Part shown: piece by piece, positions 38,626 to 50,640 of the stretch
Position numbering within the stretch: position 1 is the stretch's first letter
How the letters are laid out: each line of letters starts with the position of its first letter
Assembly: GCA_029783825.1 (NCBI GenBank)
Contig: JAREIK010004338.1
Location: forward strand, 62,001-126,000
Length of the DNA: 64,000 nucleotides
Source of the DNA: Sapria himalayana
Taxonomy: Eukaryota; Streptophyta; Magnoliopsida; Malpighiales; Rafflesiaceae
Reading direction: 5' to 3'
Notes under the pieces: model-generated
The model's input: the letters and a program-made list of their open reading frames with translations, nothing else
Databases searched by the model: none
What the model was told of the DNA's origin: nothing
Position numbers and translations under genes: made by a program

Positions 38626-40250
38626 ACAGATGGAGCTAAATGGATATATATGAAGGAGATCCCATAGTAGTATATATTAATTCTGCATTTCGGCAGAATG
38701 GTACATAGCTATACTGAATGGTTGTTAAATTAATATGTATGTAATTTAGAATTTCTGCATATCCAAAACACCTACAAATTCCGCATTTTGGCAGAAGTCG
38801 ATAATCTCTGCAGAAAGGTTGTTTTTAATTTTCTTTACAGGACAATATATATTCTGTCCTTTCCTTGCAGTATGTTAAAGGGGAGTAATCGTTAAAAATG
38901 GATTTATGTTGTATTAGTTTAATCAAGAATAAGGGTAGTAGGGTGTAAAGTACTGGTAGGCACGGTTGTTGTTTCTTTGTTTTCTCTTTGGTTTTGTTCT
39001 AGGATCAACAGTGAATACGCGATGAAGGAAGAAGGCTGGAATCTCGTGAAGATTTGAGCCAGACGCACAGGGGAAAGGAGGGATAGTTGCTGTCTGTTGC
39101 TGCCCCCTGTTGCTGTCAGGAGTACTCCCGCTGCTGAGACAAATATAACCACCGGAGTGGAAAGACTCCCTGCTGATACAGAGAGCGACTTCTTTGTAAT
39201 ATTGGCTAGGGTTCATCTCATAAGACAGAAAGATGAGGGAATTGAAAAGATAAGAGACTCATATCTTAAAATCTCCCTGGTCCTGAAGGGGATTAACAGA
39301 AACTGAGGAGAATAATTAAAAAGGGAAAAATGGTAAGAAGCCTAAGTTTTCAGTGTGCTGTTTGCGCTGTTTTGCTTATCTATTTTACAGGTACGGAAAC
39401 TGGACTTCAATTCTAATCGAGCTGTGTGCAAGTTGGCCATACAACACAGGCTCTAATCTGCTCTTCTTACTGCCAATTGTATCTTTGTTCTTGCTATTTT
39501 AGTTGATTCTGGAAGTCTATAACTTAGGCTTGGTGTTTTGTTTTTGAAACTCTGGAAGTCTGTAGGAATTAGAAGAGTCCTAGATAGTTAGTCAATGTAT
39601 GCATCACTTCAAATGGGAGATCAGCAAAAGGAAGATAGCTGGAATTGTTCCTAAAGCACTTCAAGAGGAAGTAGGATACAAAGAACAAGAGATATTCTCT
39701 TCGTGGTATCGGGCAAAAGGAAGGTAAGTAATGGACCCTTTATTTGAATAATTTGATACTTTTGTTACATGTAGGATATATCACAAGTGGGATCGTTTAA
39801 AGAAATGAAAATGGGACTAGATATACTCAAATGTTAAAGAATGAGCATGGACAAGTGATTTGAAATTTAGAGGCTGGATTGCCGAATCTGGAAGAGGAAG
39901 CTGTGAGGGAGCATGCTGGTCGGAGCTGATAGAGTTACACACTTCACAAAGATTTAAAGTTTCAAAGATAGCACGGGAAAGATATATATAAAGTTCAATA
40001 GAGGAAGCAAATTTCATAGCAAGATCTATCAAGAATACCGAGATGTCTTATAAAGTTAGGAAAGATTATGAGTTAATTAAAATTATGGATTGTTACATAT
40101 CTCTAACTTTAGGAATCGGGTGTAAAAGGGGAAATGGGTAGATGTAGCTTGTACGAATGGTATTCCTCCGCCAAAAGAGAGGGTTCTAATTAATAATAAA
40201 CAAAACCTTAAAAAAAATAAAATAAAATAAAAATAATAATAATAATAAAT
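38626..40250 (+). other. LINE 3' region with intron-like segments
   Basis: Downstream of the RNase H frame. It includes a repeated ATTC(C/T)GCATTT(C/T)GGCAGAA motif near 38681 and 38778. Two segments look like plant introns: aatgGTAAGAAG...TTTTACAGgtac (about 39331-39390) and ggaagGTAAGTAATGG...TACATGTAGgata (about 39724-39773). No protein recognised. It may be a long LINE 3' UTR or transduced host sequence. Confidence 0.5.
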
Positions 40251-42127
40251 ATATTTATCAATCAATCAATCAATCTAAATATCTATCTCTCTATCAATAT
40301 GTTTATATATCTGCCTATGTATCTATCTAGTAAAAATCTATCTATCCATCTTAATATTTGTCTATCTATCTATTTATCTATAAATATATCTATTCGTTTA
40401 TCTATCCTTTTATATATATGAATATCAAATTTTTAATTTATCCGACTATCTATCTTTCTCTCAATATATCTGTCTATCTATCTATCTATATATCTATGTG
40501 CATAATTATAAGTCTAACAATATAACTATCTATCTTTCTATTTATCTAACTAGTTATCTATCTATCTATTTATCTATCTACATATCTATCTGCTTATCTA
40601 TCTATCTAAATATCTATTTATCTTTTTGTTTATCGATTAGTCTAACTATATGTCTATTGACTAATCTATAAATCCATCTATATATTTATCTATCTATCTA
40701 TCTAACTAACTATCTATTAGTCAATTAATCAATCAATCTATCTATCTTTCTAACTATGTAACTATCTATCTTTCTATATCTATTTGTCTATCTATATGTG
40801 TATCTATCTATCTATATATTTGGCTATCTAACTATCTATCTATATGTATATGTATCTATCGACCTATCTATCTATTTGTCTATTATTTTTTGATCATTCT
40901 TTTAATCTTTCTATCTATTTATCTATCTATCTATTAGACTATAAATCTGTATATCTATCTATCTTTTTATCTAACTATCTAAGCATCTATATGTCTATCT
41001 ATATTTCTATATATCCTTCTATCTATCTGTATATCTATCAATTTGTGTATCTATCTCTATATATATATATATCTATTTATTTGTATGTCTGTATAACTAT
41101 CTATATATCTATCTATTTATCAATCTATCAATTTATAAGTCTATCTATTTGTCGTTCATTCTTTTTATCAATCAATCAATCTAACTATTAGTTAATCTAT
41201 TTATATATCTATTTGTCTTTCATTTAGTCTAACTATCGATGTAACTATCTATCTAGCAATCAATTTATCTATCTATTTCTCTATCTATCTATCTATCTAT
41301 CTATCTGTTTATCTATCTTTCAATTTGTCTATATATTTTTCAAATTATCTATCAATCTATCTGTGTATATATCTTTCAATCTGTTAGTATATCTATCTAT
41401 ATATTTATCTAAGTGTTTATCAATCTATCAATCTATCTATGTATTTATCTATTTATCTATCTATTTATATATTTGCCTTTGAATTTGTCTAGCTTTTTTG
41501 ACTATATATCTATCAATCTATCAATCTTTTAGTATATATATATATATATCTGTCTGTCTATCCAAATATCTTTATATCTATATGTCTATGTATATGTTTA
41601 TTTATCTATCTATCTATTTGTTTATTTTTTGGTCAATCTATCTATCTATCTATAATTATATTTATTTGTTTATATATTTGTCAATCAATCTATCTTTTTA
41701 TTAAACTAGCTATATGCTTATCTATTTGTCTATATATCTATATGTCTATCTATTAGTCTATTTATCTATCTGTCTATCTATCTAACTTTCTATATATCTG
41801 TATATCTATCTATCTATCTATTGTCTATCTATATGTCGATCTATCTGGTTATTGATTTGTCTATCAATCTATATATCTATTTTTGAATCTATCTATCTAT
41901 CAACCTATCTATCTAGCAATGTGTCTATCGACTAATCTATCTATCATTCTGTCTATCTATCTGTCTATCAATTTGTCTATCTATCTGTCTATATATTTAT
42001 CCATCAATCTTTTTGTCAATCTTTTTGTCTATCTATCTTTCTTTCTATCTAATATGTATTTATCTATATATAAATATGTATATGTATAAATATATCTATC
42101 TATATAACAATCTATCTATATATCAAT

Positions 42128-42161
<34 letters not shown>

Positions 42162-42531
42162 ATATCTATCTGTCTATCTGTTTATCTACGTATTTGTCTA
42201 TTTGTTTGTCTATATGTCTATCTTTATGTTTGTCAATTTGTCTGTCTAACGATTTGAATATCTATCTATCTGGCTATCTGTCTATCACTCTGTCTATCTA
42301 TTTGTCTATTTGTTTATTTTTCTATATATTTGTCTATCTATTTCTCTATCTATTAGTCTGTATATCTATCTATCTAACTGTCTATCTATAAGTCTGTTTA
42401 TCTACCTGTTATCAATCTATTTATCTATTTTTCTACCTACCTACCTCTCTGTCTACCTATTTATTTGTCTATATATCAATATATCTATTTGTCTATATAT
42501 ATGTTTGTCTATCTATCAATGTGTTTATTAA

Positions 42532-42572
<41 letters not shown>

Positions 42573-43505
42573 CTATCTGTATATCTATCTCTATTTTTAT
42601 GTCTATCTATTTATATGTCTAATAAGCTAACTAACTAACTATGTATCTATCTAACTATCTATCTATTTAACTATCAATCAATCAATTAATTTATCTATCT
42701 TTCTTCTAATTTATCTTTCAAAATGTATATCAATCTATTTATCAATTAATCTAATAATCTGTCTATTAATCTTTCTATTAATCTATCTATTAATTTCTCT
42801 ATCAATCTATCTATCAATTTTTTTATCAATCTAATTAACATTCTATCTATCTATCTATTTATCTAACTATGCATCTATCTATCAATATATGTGTGTATCG
42901 ATCTATCGATCAATCTATATGTCTTTCTTTTTGTCTATCTATCTATCTTTCAATATATCTATTTCTCTATATATCTATCTGTCTATATATCTGTATATCT
43001 TTCTTTCTTTCTTTCTATCTGTCTATCTATCTATAAATGTTTCTATCTGTCTGTCTATCTATCAATATATCAATGTATCTATCTGTGTATCTATCTTTCT
43101 AACTATATATCTATCTAACTAACATGTCAGTCTATCTAACTATAAATGTTTCTATCTGTTTGTCTATCTATCAATATATCAATGTATCTATCTGTGTATC
43201 TATCTTTCTAACTATATATCTATCTAACTAACATGTCTGTCTATCTAACTATCTATTTGTCTATCTATCTATATAACTATCAATCTATCTATCTATCTAT
43301 TTGTCTATTTATCAATCTATTTATAATTCTATCTATTTATCTATTTGTCTTTCTATATGTCTATCTATCTATCTATCTATTTTCTATCTAACTGTCTATC
43401 TATTTTTCTATCAATCAAACTATCGATCAATCTATTAATCTATTTGTCTAAATAATTATCAATTTATTTATCTAAGTTTCTATTTACCTCTCTATCTGTC
43501 TATAC
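40251..43505 (+). repeat. Degenerate TCTA satellite, block 2 (about 3.25 kb)
   Basis: Same TCTA array and same orientation as block 1, resuming after the LINE. (TA)n tracts lie at about 42128-42160 and 42536-42568. Open frames in this block are repeat artefacts. Confidence 0.97.
43031..43248 (+). repeat. 109-bp tandem duplication within the satellite
   Basis: ctataaatgtttctatctg begins at 43031 and again at 43140; both copies continue to the rare word CTAACTAACATGTC. Only a few differences are seen (for example the base after CATGTC). Confidence 0.9.
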
Positions 43506-43892
43506 AAATAGATATATAGATATATTGATTTATCTCTCTATCAATATATAAATATATTGATAGATATATTTAATATACAAAAAGTCAGAAAATATATAGA
43601 TATATAATTAGACAAATAGATAGATTATCAAATAGAGAGATATATAGAAAAGATAGATCGACAGATAGACAAATTGATAGAAATATAAAGAGAGAGATAG
43701 CTAGATTTATAGATAGGTAGATTGACAAATAGATAGATAGATAGAGAGATATATAGATATACAAATAGAAAGAAAAAAAAAGAAAGAAAGATTGATAGAT
43801 AGAGAAGTAGATGTATAAAAAGATAGACATATAGATAGTTAGAGAAATAGATAGATAGATATATAGAGAGATAGATTGATACATAGACAGAC

Positions 43893-43938
<46 letters not shown>

Positions 43939-46325
43939 AAAGATAGATATATAGATATATAGACATGCAAATAGATAGATAATTAGATAGATTTATATAA
44001 ATTTTTTGATAATTAAAAATTGATATACATACAAATAGACATATAAATAAATAGGCAAATAGACGGATAAATAGATAGATAGATTGATTAACAGAAAGAT
44101 AGATAGACATATAAACACGTAAATAGATAGAAAGATAAAAAGACAGATATATAAATCTAAAAATAAAAAGATAGATAAATAGATAAATAGATAGATAGAT
44201 AGTTAAAAAAATAGATAGATAGATAGATTCATAGATAATTAGATAGACAAAAATATAAAAAGGTAGAAAGATAGATAGACAGATAGAAGGATAGATAGAT
44301 AGATAAATAACTATTACTCATATATACAAATAGATAGATAGATAGATTAATAGACAGATACAGAGATACATAGATAGATAGAAAGATAAGATAGATAGAA
44401 AAGATAGATAGATATAAATATAGGTAGGCATATAAATAGATAGAAAGATCGACAAATAGAGAGATAGATAGATCAATAGACAGGTAGACAGATAGATAAG
44501 TAGACTATTAACAAATATATAGATTGATCGATAGATAGACAGATAAATAGATAATAACATAGAGTAATAAACTTATATACTAAAAGATAGATAGAGAAAT
44601 ATATATTGAGATAGAAAGACAAATAGAAAGATTGACAAATAGATAGATTGATAGATAAATATACATAAATATATATAGACATATAGAAAAATAGATAGAT
44701 AGATTGATACTCTAATATATGAATAGAGAGATAGAGAGTACGATATATAAAAAGATAATTAGATAGACAAATTGACATATAGACATATAAACAGACATAT
44801 AGATAGATATATATAAATATAATTAGATAGACTAATTTAAAATTAGACAGATAGACAAATAAATAGGTAGATACAAAAAAAGTTGATAGAAAGTTAAATA
44901 GATTCATAGACAAATATATAGATATACAAATAGATAGATAGGTAGATAGATAGGTAGACATATTGATATATAGATAGGCACATAGATAGATATGTAGACA
45001 AACACCTACACCCATAGACACATAGGCACATAGACAAGACACATATACACACTAGACACATAGACACATATACAGACTAGACACATATACACATAGCTTA
45101 TAGAGACATAGGCACGTCGACACATAGACACCGACACTTAGACACATATAAATAGATAAATATGTAGATACAAAGAGAAATAGATAGATAGATAGACAAA
45201 AAGCCATATATACAGATAGATAGATAGACATAGAAATAGATAGACAGATAAAAAATATACAAATACTTAGATTGATAGATACACAAATTGTAATATAGAT
45301 ATATAAATAGAGAGATATATAGATTGATTGATTGAAAAATAAACAGATATATAAATAGATAGATAAACAGATAGATAGAAATAGAGATATATATATATAT
45401 ATAGATTAATAAAAAGTTAGATATATAAAAAATAATGAGATAGAAAGATAATAGCTAGGAATAGACAAAGAGTTAGCTAGAAAGATAGACATATAGACAA
45501 ATAGATAGATGTCTTAATAGATAGATAGATATATAGATAGATAAATAAACATATATACAAATAGATAGATAGATAGATAGACACATAGATAGATAGATAG
45601 ATTGATTGATTGATACACAGATAGGCAGTAAGACAAATTAATAGATACTGATGTATATATATAAACATATAGACATATAGAGATAGAGAGATAAATAGAT
45701 AAATAAATAGATACATAGATAAATAGATAGATAGGCATATCGAAAGACAGTCATATATACAAATAGACAAATAGAAAGATAGTGATATAGAGAGATAGAC
45801 AGAAAAACTACTAGACAGATAGTAACATAGATAGATAAATCGATATATAGATTGACAGATAAAGAGATAGACAAATTGAAAGATAAAAAAATAAACTGAT
45901 AAACATAATGATAAATAGATAGATAGACATATAGATATATAAATAGATACTTAGACAGATTGATAAATAGACTAATAGATAGATAGTAGATAGATAGATA
46001 TACAGATATAGAAATAAATATATAAATTGATAGATTAATAGATACACAAATGGATAGATAGAAAAATAGATAGATAGAGATAGATAGAAAGACACATAGA
46101 TAGATAGATAGAAAGTTAAATAGATAGATAGATATATATATATTGATAGATAATTAGATATCCAAATAGACAAATAGAAAAATAGGTAGATAGATACTTA
46201 TAAAGATAGATAGATAGTGGTAGTTAAACATATATATAGATAGATAATGATATAGATAGTCATATATATCGATAAATAAATAGAAAGATAGATTGTTTGA
46301 TTGGTAGACAAATAAATAGATAGAT
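43506..46325 (-). repeat. Inverted GATA-oriented satellite, block 3 (about 2.8 kb)
   Basis: The same tetranucleotide family, but the plus strand now reads GATA/TAGA, so open frames switch to the minus strand. The change lies between about 43500 and 43565, where gtctatacaaatagatata and the near-palindrome TATCAATATATAAATATATT (43539 onward) sit. It contains a (TA)n tract at about 43898-43934 and an AGACACATA-rich subsegment at about 45000-45150. It stops abruptly at the CACTAG terminus at 46329. Confidence 0.96.
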
Positions 46326-46328
46326 AAA

Positions 46329-46810
46329 CACTAGAAGAAAAATCCTATATAGCTTGGGACAATTCTCTTGCTAAATAGGCATTTTCCATCACTAAACAGG
46401 ATATAGAGATGGATTAGTGATGGATTGGTTCCTTATCTAAAGTCCACCTTACTAAATTTTAGCGATGGAAAGTGTCACTAGCTAAAAAATTAGTGACGGA
46501 AAAATCCCTTGCTAAAAAAGTAAAAGTCCGTAGCTAAATTTGTAAGATAAACAAGATATTCTATCGCTAAACAAAAATAATGATGGATGATTCCCTAGCT
46601 AAAGTGCTGGACTAAAAATTTTACCGACGGATATAGTCCCTAGATAAATAAATTTAGCGACGGAATATCTATCACTAATTTTAATATTTCCTTATCTAAA
46701 TTAGCTAGGGAAAATTCCCTAATTAAATTAGCTAAGGAAAATTCCCTAGCTAAATTAGAAAAAGATTTTCCCTTGCTAATTTAGCAAGAAAATTTTCCCT
46801 AGACATTTTA
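46329..46810. repeat. Element 2 left terminal and subterminal repeats
   Basis: Close relative of 7850-8275: the terminus, then repeated TAGCTAGGGAAAATTCCCTA and TTAGCGACGG-type words in both orientations. These are probable binding sites of the element's own proteins. Confidence 0.75.
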
Positions 46811-46829
46811 ATTTCAAAAATAATTTCAG

Positions 46830-49800
46830 AATTTAAAAAATTTTTAAAATTGTTTAATTTAATAATTTAATATTTTTATATCAAATTGAATAAAAATTGA
46901 AACTATATATAATTTATAATAAACAAAAAATAAAATTATTTAATATCATAATCTAATTCAATATTTTACATAATTGAAGCAAAAAAATAACAAACTTTTA
47001 TTTCATCTTATTCATCAATGAATCTACCGACAGTGCATAAAGTATAATATATTCATTCTTTAATGTTACTTTCTCTTCCTCTACTCCTTCGATCATTATT
47101 TTTCTACTATAACAAAGATGTACGAGTCACAACACAAATGTCTAGTGAAAAATCTCATCACTTATAAAAGCTGTGTATGAGGAACAATGTGGTATCATAT
47201 TTGTAACAAAATTAAACCACTCAGCCAAATTAAAAAAAAAGTTATGTTTTGATACATATATAATTCTGTAGTATATATGTAAATATATACTAGCATTTCA
47301 CTCGTATTTATATGAATGCATAATATGTACATATAAACAGTAGTATTATGTGTACATATAAACTGAGTACAAATATACTTAGTATATACGTACATAAAAT
47401 ACTGTAGTATTAAATATACATATATACTGACTTTATTTGTACGTATATATCTCATTGGGTGTTGTTGCTGCTACTTCCGCTGCCGCTCCTACCACTACTA
47501 TCGTTGTAGCTATCACTATCAATACCACTACTGTTGTTGCCACTGCTACCACCACCGTTGCTGCCGGAAGCTACGGCCACCACTACTGCCGCCACTGTTG
47601 TTGCTACTGCCGTCACTGCCGGTGCTTCCGCTTCATGCCACAGTGGCCATTACCACCGCTGCTACCGCCGCCACTACCGCTGCCGTTGCCACCTCTACTG
47701 CTGCCGTTGCCACCTCTACTGCTGCTTCTTGTGTTGCTGTTGCTTCCTGTGTAAGTGTTGCTACTGCTGCTGCCACCGCTGCTTCCGGTGTAGCCACTGC
47801 TGCTTCTGCTGCCTCTGCCTACTATGCCACCATTCCTACCAATGCCACTCCTGCCGCAGCCGCCGCCACCACATCTACCACCACTGCCACTTCTGCTACC
47901 GCCACTGCCATCGATGCCGCTACATTGCTGTTGATAATAGGCTTTTACAAATCTATAATAGGCTAAAACTCTACCCAAAAAATTCGGAGACACACAAACA
48001 TTTTCACATATATATACAAAATAGTTATTATAGATATGAACAAACACAAATTAAAGTTAATTGTCATACAGCTTAAACTAAAATTTAAGTAAATAATTTA
48101 ATATTTTTATATTAAATTTAATAAAAACAGAAACTATAAATTAAAATATTTTATTAAACAAAAAAAATTCATTTTATAACTTATTCTCATACAATATTTT
48201 AAATAACTAAAAAAAATAACAAAAATTATATTACATCTTAGTAATCAATATATCTACTAACTGTGCATAAAGTATAATCTATCTATGCATTAACATTACA
48301 TTCTCTCCCTCTGCTCCTCCGATCACCAACTTTCCACTACGAAAAAACTATCTGAGTCATGGTGCTTCATGTTTGTTGAAATATGTCTTCACTAATACAA
48401 GCTTCATATGGAAAACAATGTGGTACCACATCTGTAAGAAATTCAAACCACTAAAATTAAAATTAATTTTAAAAAATTATGTTTTGATAAATATATATTA
48501 CTGCAGCAAAAATGTACATATATACTAATATTTTACTCGTATATGTATTACTGTAGTATTTGTACATATAAATTACAGTATTATGTGACATATATACCGA
48601 ATATATTTATACTCAGTATATATGTACATAAAATACTACAGAATTATATGTATGTATATACTGCCTATATATGTACGTATATACCACATTTGTTGTCATT
48701 CCTATTGCTCATGCTGTCGTTACTGCAGCTGTTGCTGCTACCGCTACCACTGTTGCTGTTGTCGTTGTCGCTGCCACTGCATCTACTATTGGTGTAGCTG
48801 CTGCTGCCTCTGCTACCACCACTACCGTTGCTACATCCACTGCTATTACTGCCGCTATTGCTGCTGATGTCATTGCTGCAACTGATGCTGCTGATTCCTT
48901 CGATGCTTCCACTAAAGCCGAGGCGGCTAATGCTGTCACGGCTTCTGCTACCACTACTATTGTCACTACCGTCGCTGCCACCACTACTGCCATCGTTGCT
49001 GCTTCTGGCACCACTGTCGCCACTGCCGTCACTGCCACCGTTGCTGCCGCTGCCACAGCTACAAATGATGATAATAGGCTTTTACATACCTATAATAGAC
49101 TAACCCTCTACCCAAAAATTTTGGAAAAACACAAACATGTTCAAATATATATAAAGATAGTTATTATAGACTTGAACAAACAAAAATTATAGTTGAATGT
49201 CATACAGTTTCAATAAAAATTTAATTAAATAATTTAATATTTTAAAATTTAATTTAATAAAAATAGAAACTATAAATGAAAATTTTAAATAAAAAAAAAT
49301 TCATTCAATAACTTATTCTAATACAATATTTTAAATAACTAAAACAAAAAAAATAAGAAAAATTATATTACATCTTATTAATCAATGTATCTACAAACTG
49401 TGCATAAAGTATAATCTATCAATGCATTGACGTTGCTTTCTCTCTCACTCCTCCTCCATTCACCAATTTTTTGCTACGAAAATGCTTTCCATGTCACGGT
49501 GCTTCATGTTTGTTGAAATATGTCTTCACTTATACAAGCTTCATATAGGAAACAATGCAGTACCATACTTGGATGAAATTTAAACCAACAAATCAAATAA
49601 AAATAAATAAAAAAAACTATGTTTTGATAAATATATATTGTTAGAGTAAATATGTACATATATATTAGCATTTCACTCGTACATATATTACTACAGCATA
49701 TGTACATATAAAGTACAATATTATGCTTACATATACACTGAGTACATATATAAACTCAATATATTTGTACATAAAATATTATAGTAGTATACATACATAT

Positions 49801-50345
49801 ATACTGACTATATATGTACATTTGTTGCCATTACTACTGCTCCGGCTACCACTTCCACTACTGCCATTGCTGCCTCGGCCGCGCCCGTGGCTACGGCTGC
49901 TAATGCTACCACTGTCACTGCAAATCCCGTTGTCGTTGCCGCTGCAGTCGTTGCCAATGTCGCTACCACTACTACTGTTTTCACTACTACCGCCACTGCT
50001 GCTACTGTCGGTGCAGCTGCTGTTGCTACTGCCACTGCTGCTCCTGTCGCTGATGTCGCCTCTGCCATAGCTGCCACTAATGCCACAGCTATCGCTGCCG
50101 CCATCGCTAACGCTTCCACTGCCGCCACAGCCATCGCTGTCATCTATGTCATTGCTGCCGCTACTGAATATAGGCTTTTACATACCTATAATAGACTAAA
50201 ACTCGACCCAAAATATTCAGAGACACAAAAACATATTGACAGATATATAAAAAGAAATATTATAGACATGAACAAACATAAATTAAAGTTGATTGTCATA
50301 AAGCTTCAACAAAAATACGAAAGATGTCCAACAATTATGTTTAGA
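46830..50345. repeat. Three tandem units of about 1.1-1.2 kb, each with a GC-rich triplet island
   Basis: The anchor GTGCATAAAGTATAAT lies at 47033, 48263 and 49400; the tail anchor beginning (A)CCCAAAA lies at about 47973, 49111 and 50207. Periods are therefore about 1230/1137 bp and 1138/1096 bp. Each unit has an AT-rich lead, a conserved spacer, a TATGTACATATA block, a GC-rich triplet island (47455-47935, 48690-49060, 49820-50165) and a tail with ggcttttaca and aaacaaca-type words. Element 1 has one such unit. Long open frames in the islands come from triplet periodicity and shift between frames from unit to unit, so no protein is called. Confidence 0.8.
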
Positions 50346-50640
50346 GATAAAGAGAGTACAAAAATTAAATATTTTTAGAATAATAAAGAAAATATAAGCT
50401 AGCCAAGTTTTTGATAAAGCTGAAATTGGTAAATATGAGACCCATGCATTAGAAGGACCGTGGTAATGTCTGAATGCCTTGAATAATGATTTTCTTTTCT
50501 CTCACATAATGTGTCCTGCAAAGATTCATAATTTGGTTTATCGGAAAAGCAAAGAACAAAACTAGAATAAAAAAATTGAAACCTACAAAAAATATCATAA
50601 TTATTTACTACACATAGACAAAAAAAATAATAGTTCAGAA
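50346..50640. other. Spacer between tandem units and Transposase_24 remnant
   Basis: AT-rich, no gene seen. The first part (to about 50440) still matches element 1 near 10670-10780; the match ends there, marking one breakpoint of the internal deletion in element 1. Confidence 0.5.

Larger units (their letters stand above)
37626..40250 (+). mobile_element. 5'-truncated LINE (non-LTR retrotransposon) inside the TCTA satellite
   Basis: A 2.6-kb island of complex sequence. It starts within the zf-RVT part of a LINE ORF2 (37631 onward), continues through an RNase H domain to 38625, has about 1.6 kb of 3' sequence, and ends in an A-rich tail (aaaaaaataaaataaaataa with TAA triplets, about 40209-40250). 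A 5' truncation and an A-rich 3' end are typical of target-primed reverse transcription. TCAATCAAT flanks both sides (37620-37628 and 40258-40266) and could be the target duplication, but this word is common in the surrounding satellite. Confidence 0.85.

Noticed and set aside
38919..39306. Open frames on both strands in the LINE 3' region
   Set aside because: No family match, and the frames contradict each other across strands.
43585..46173. Minus-strand open frames up to 189 codons
   Set aside because: The same satellite artefact, mirrored after the strand flip.
17945..46325. CRISPR array or centromeric satellite
   Set aside because: No spacer-repeat structure of CRISPR type and no 150-180 bp monomer periodicity of a centromeric satellite; the basic unit is 4 bp.
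48671..49192. 173-codon Ala/Thr/Val-rich frame
   Set aside because: The same triplet-island artefact; the favoured frame changes between the tandem units.
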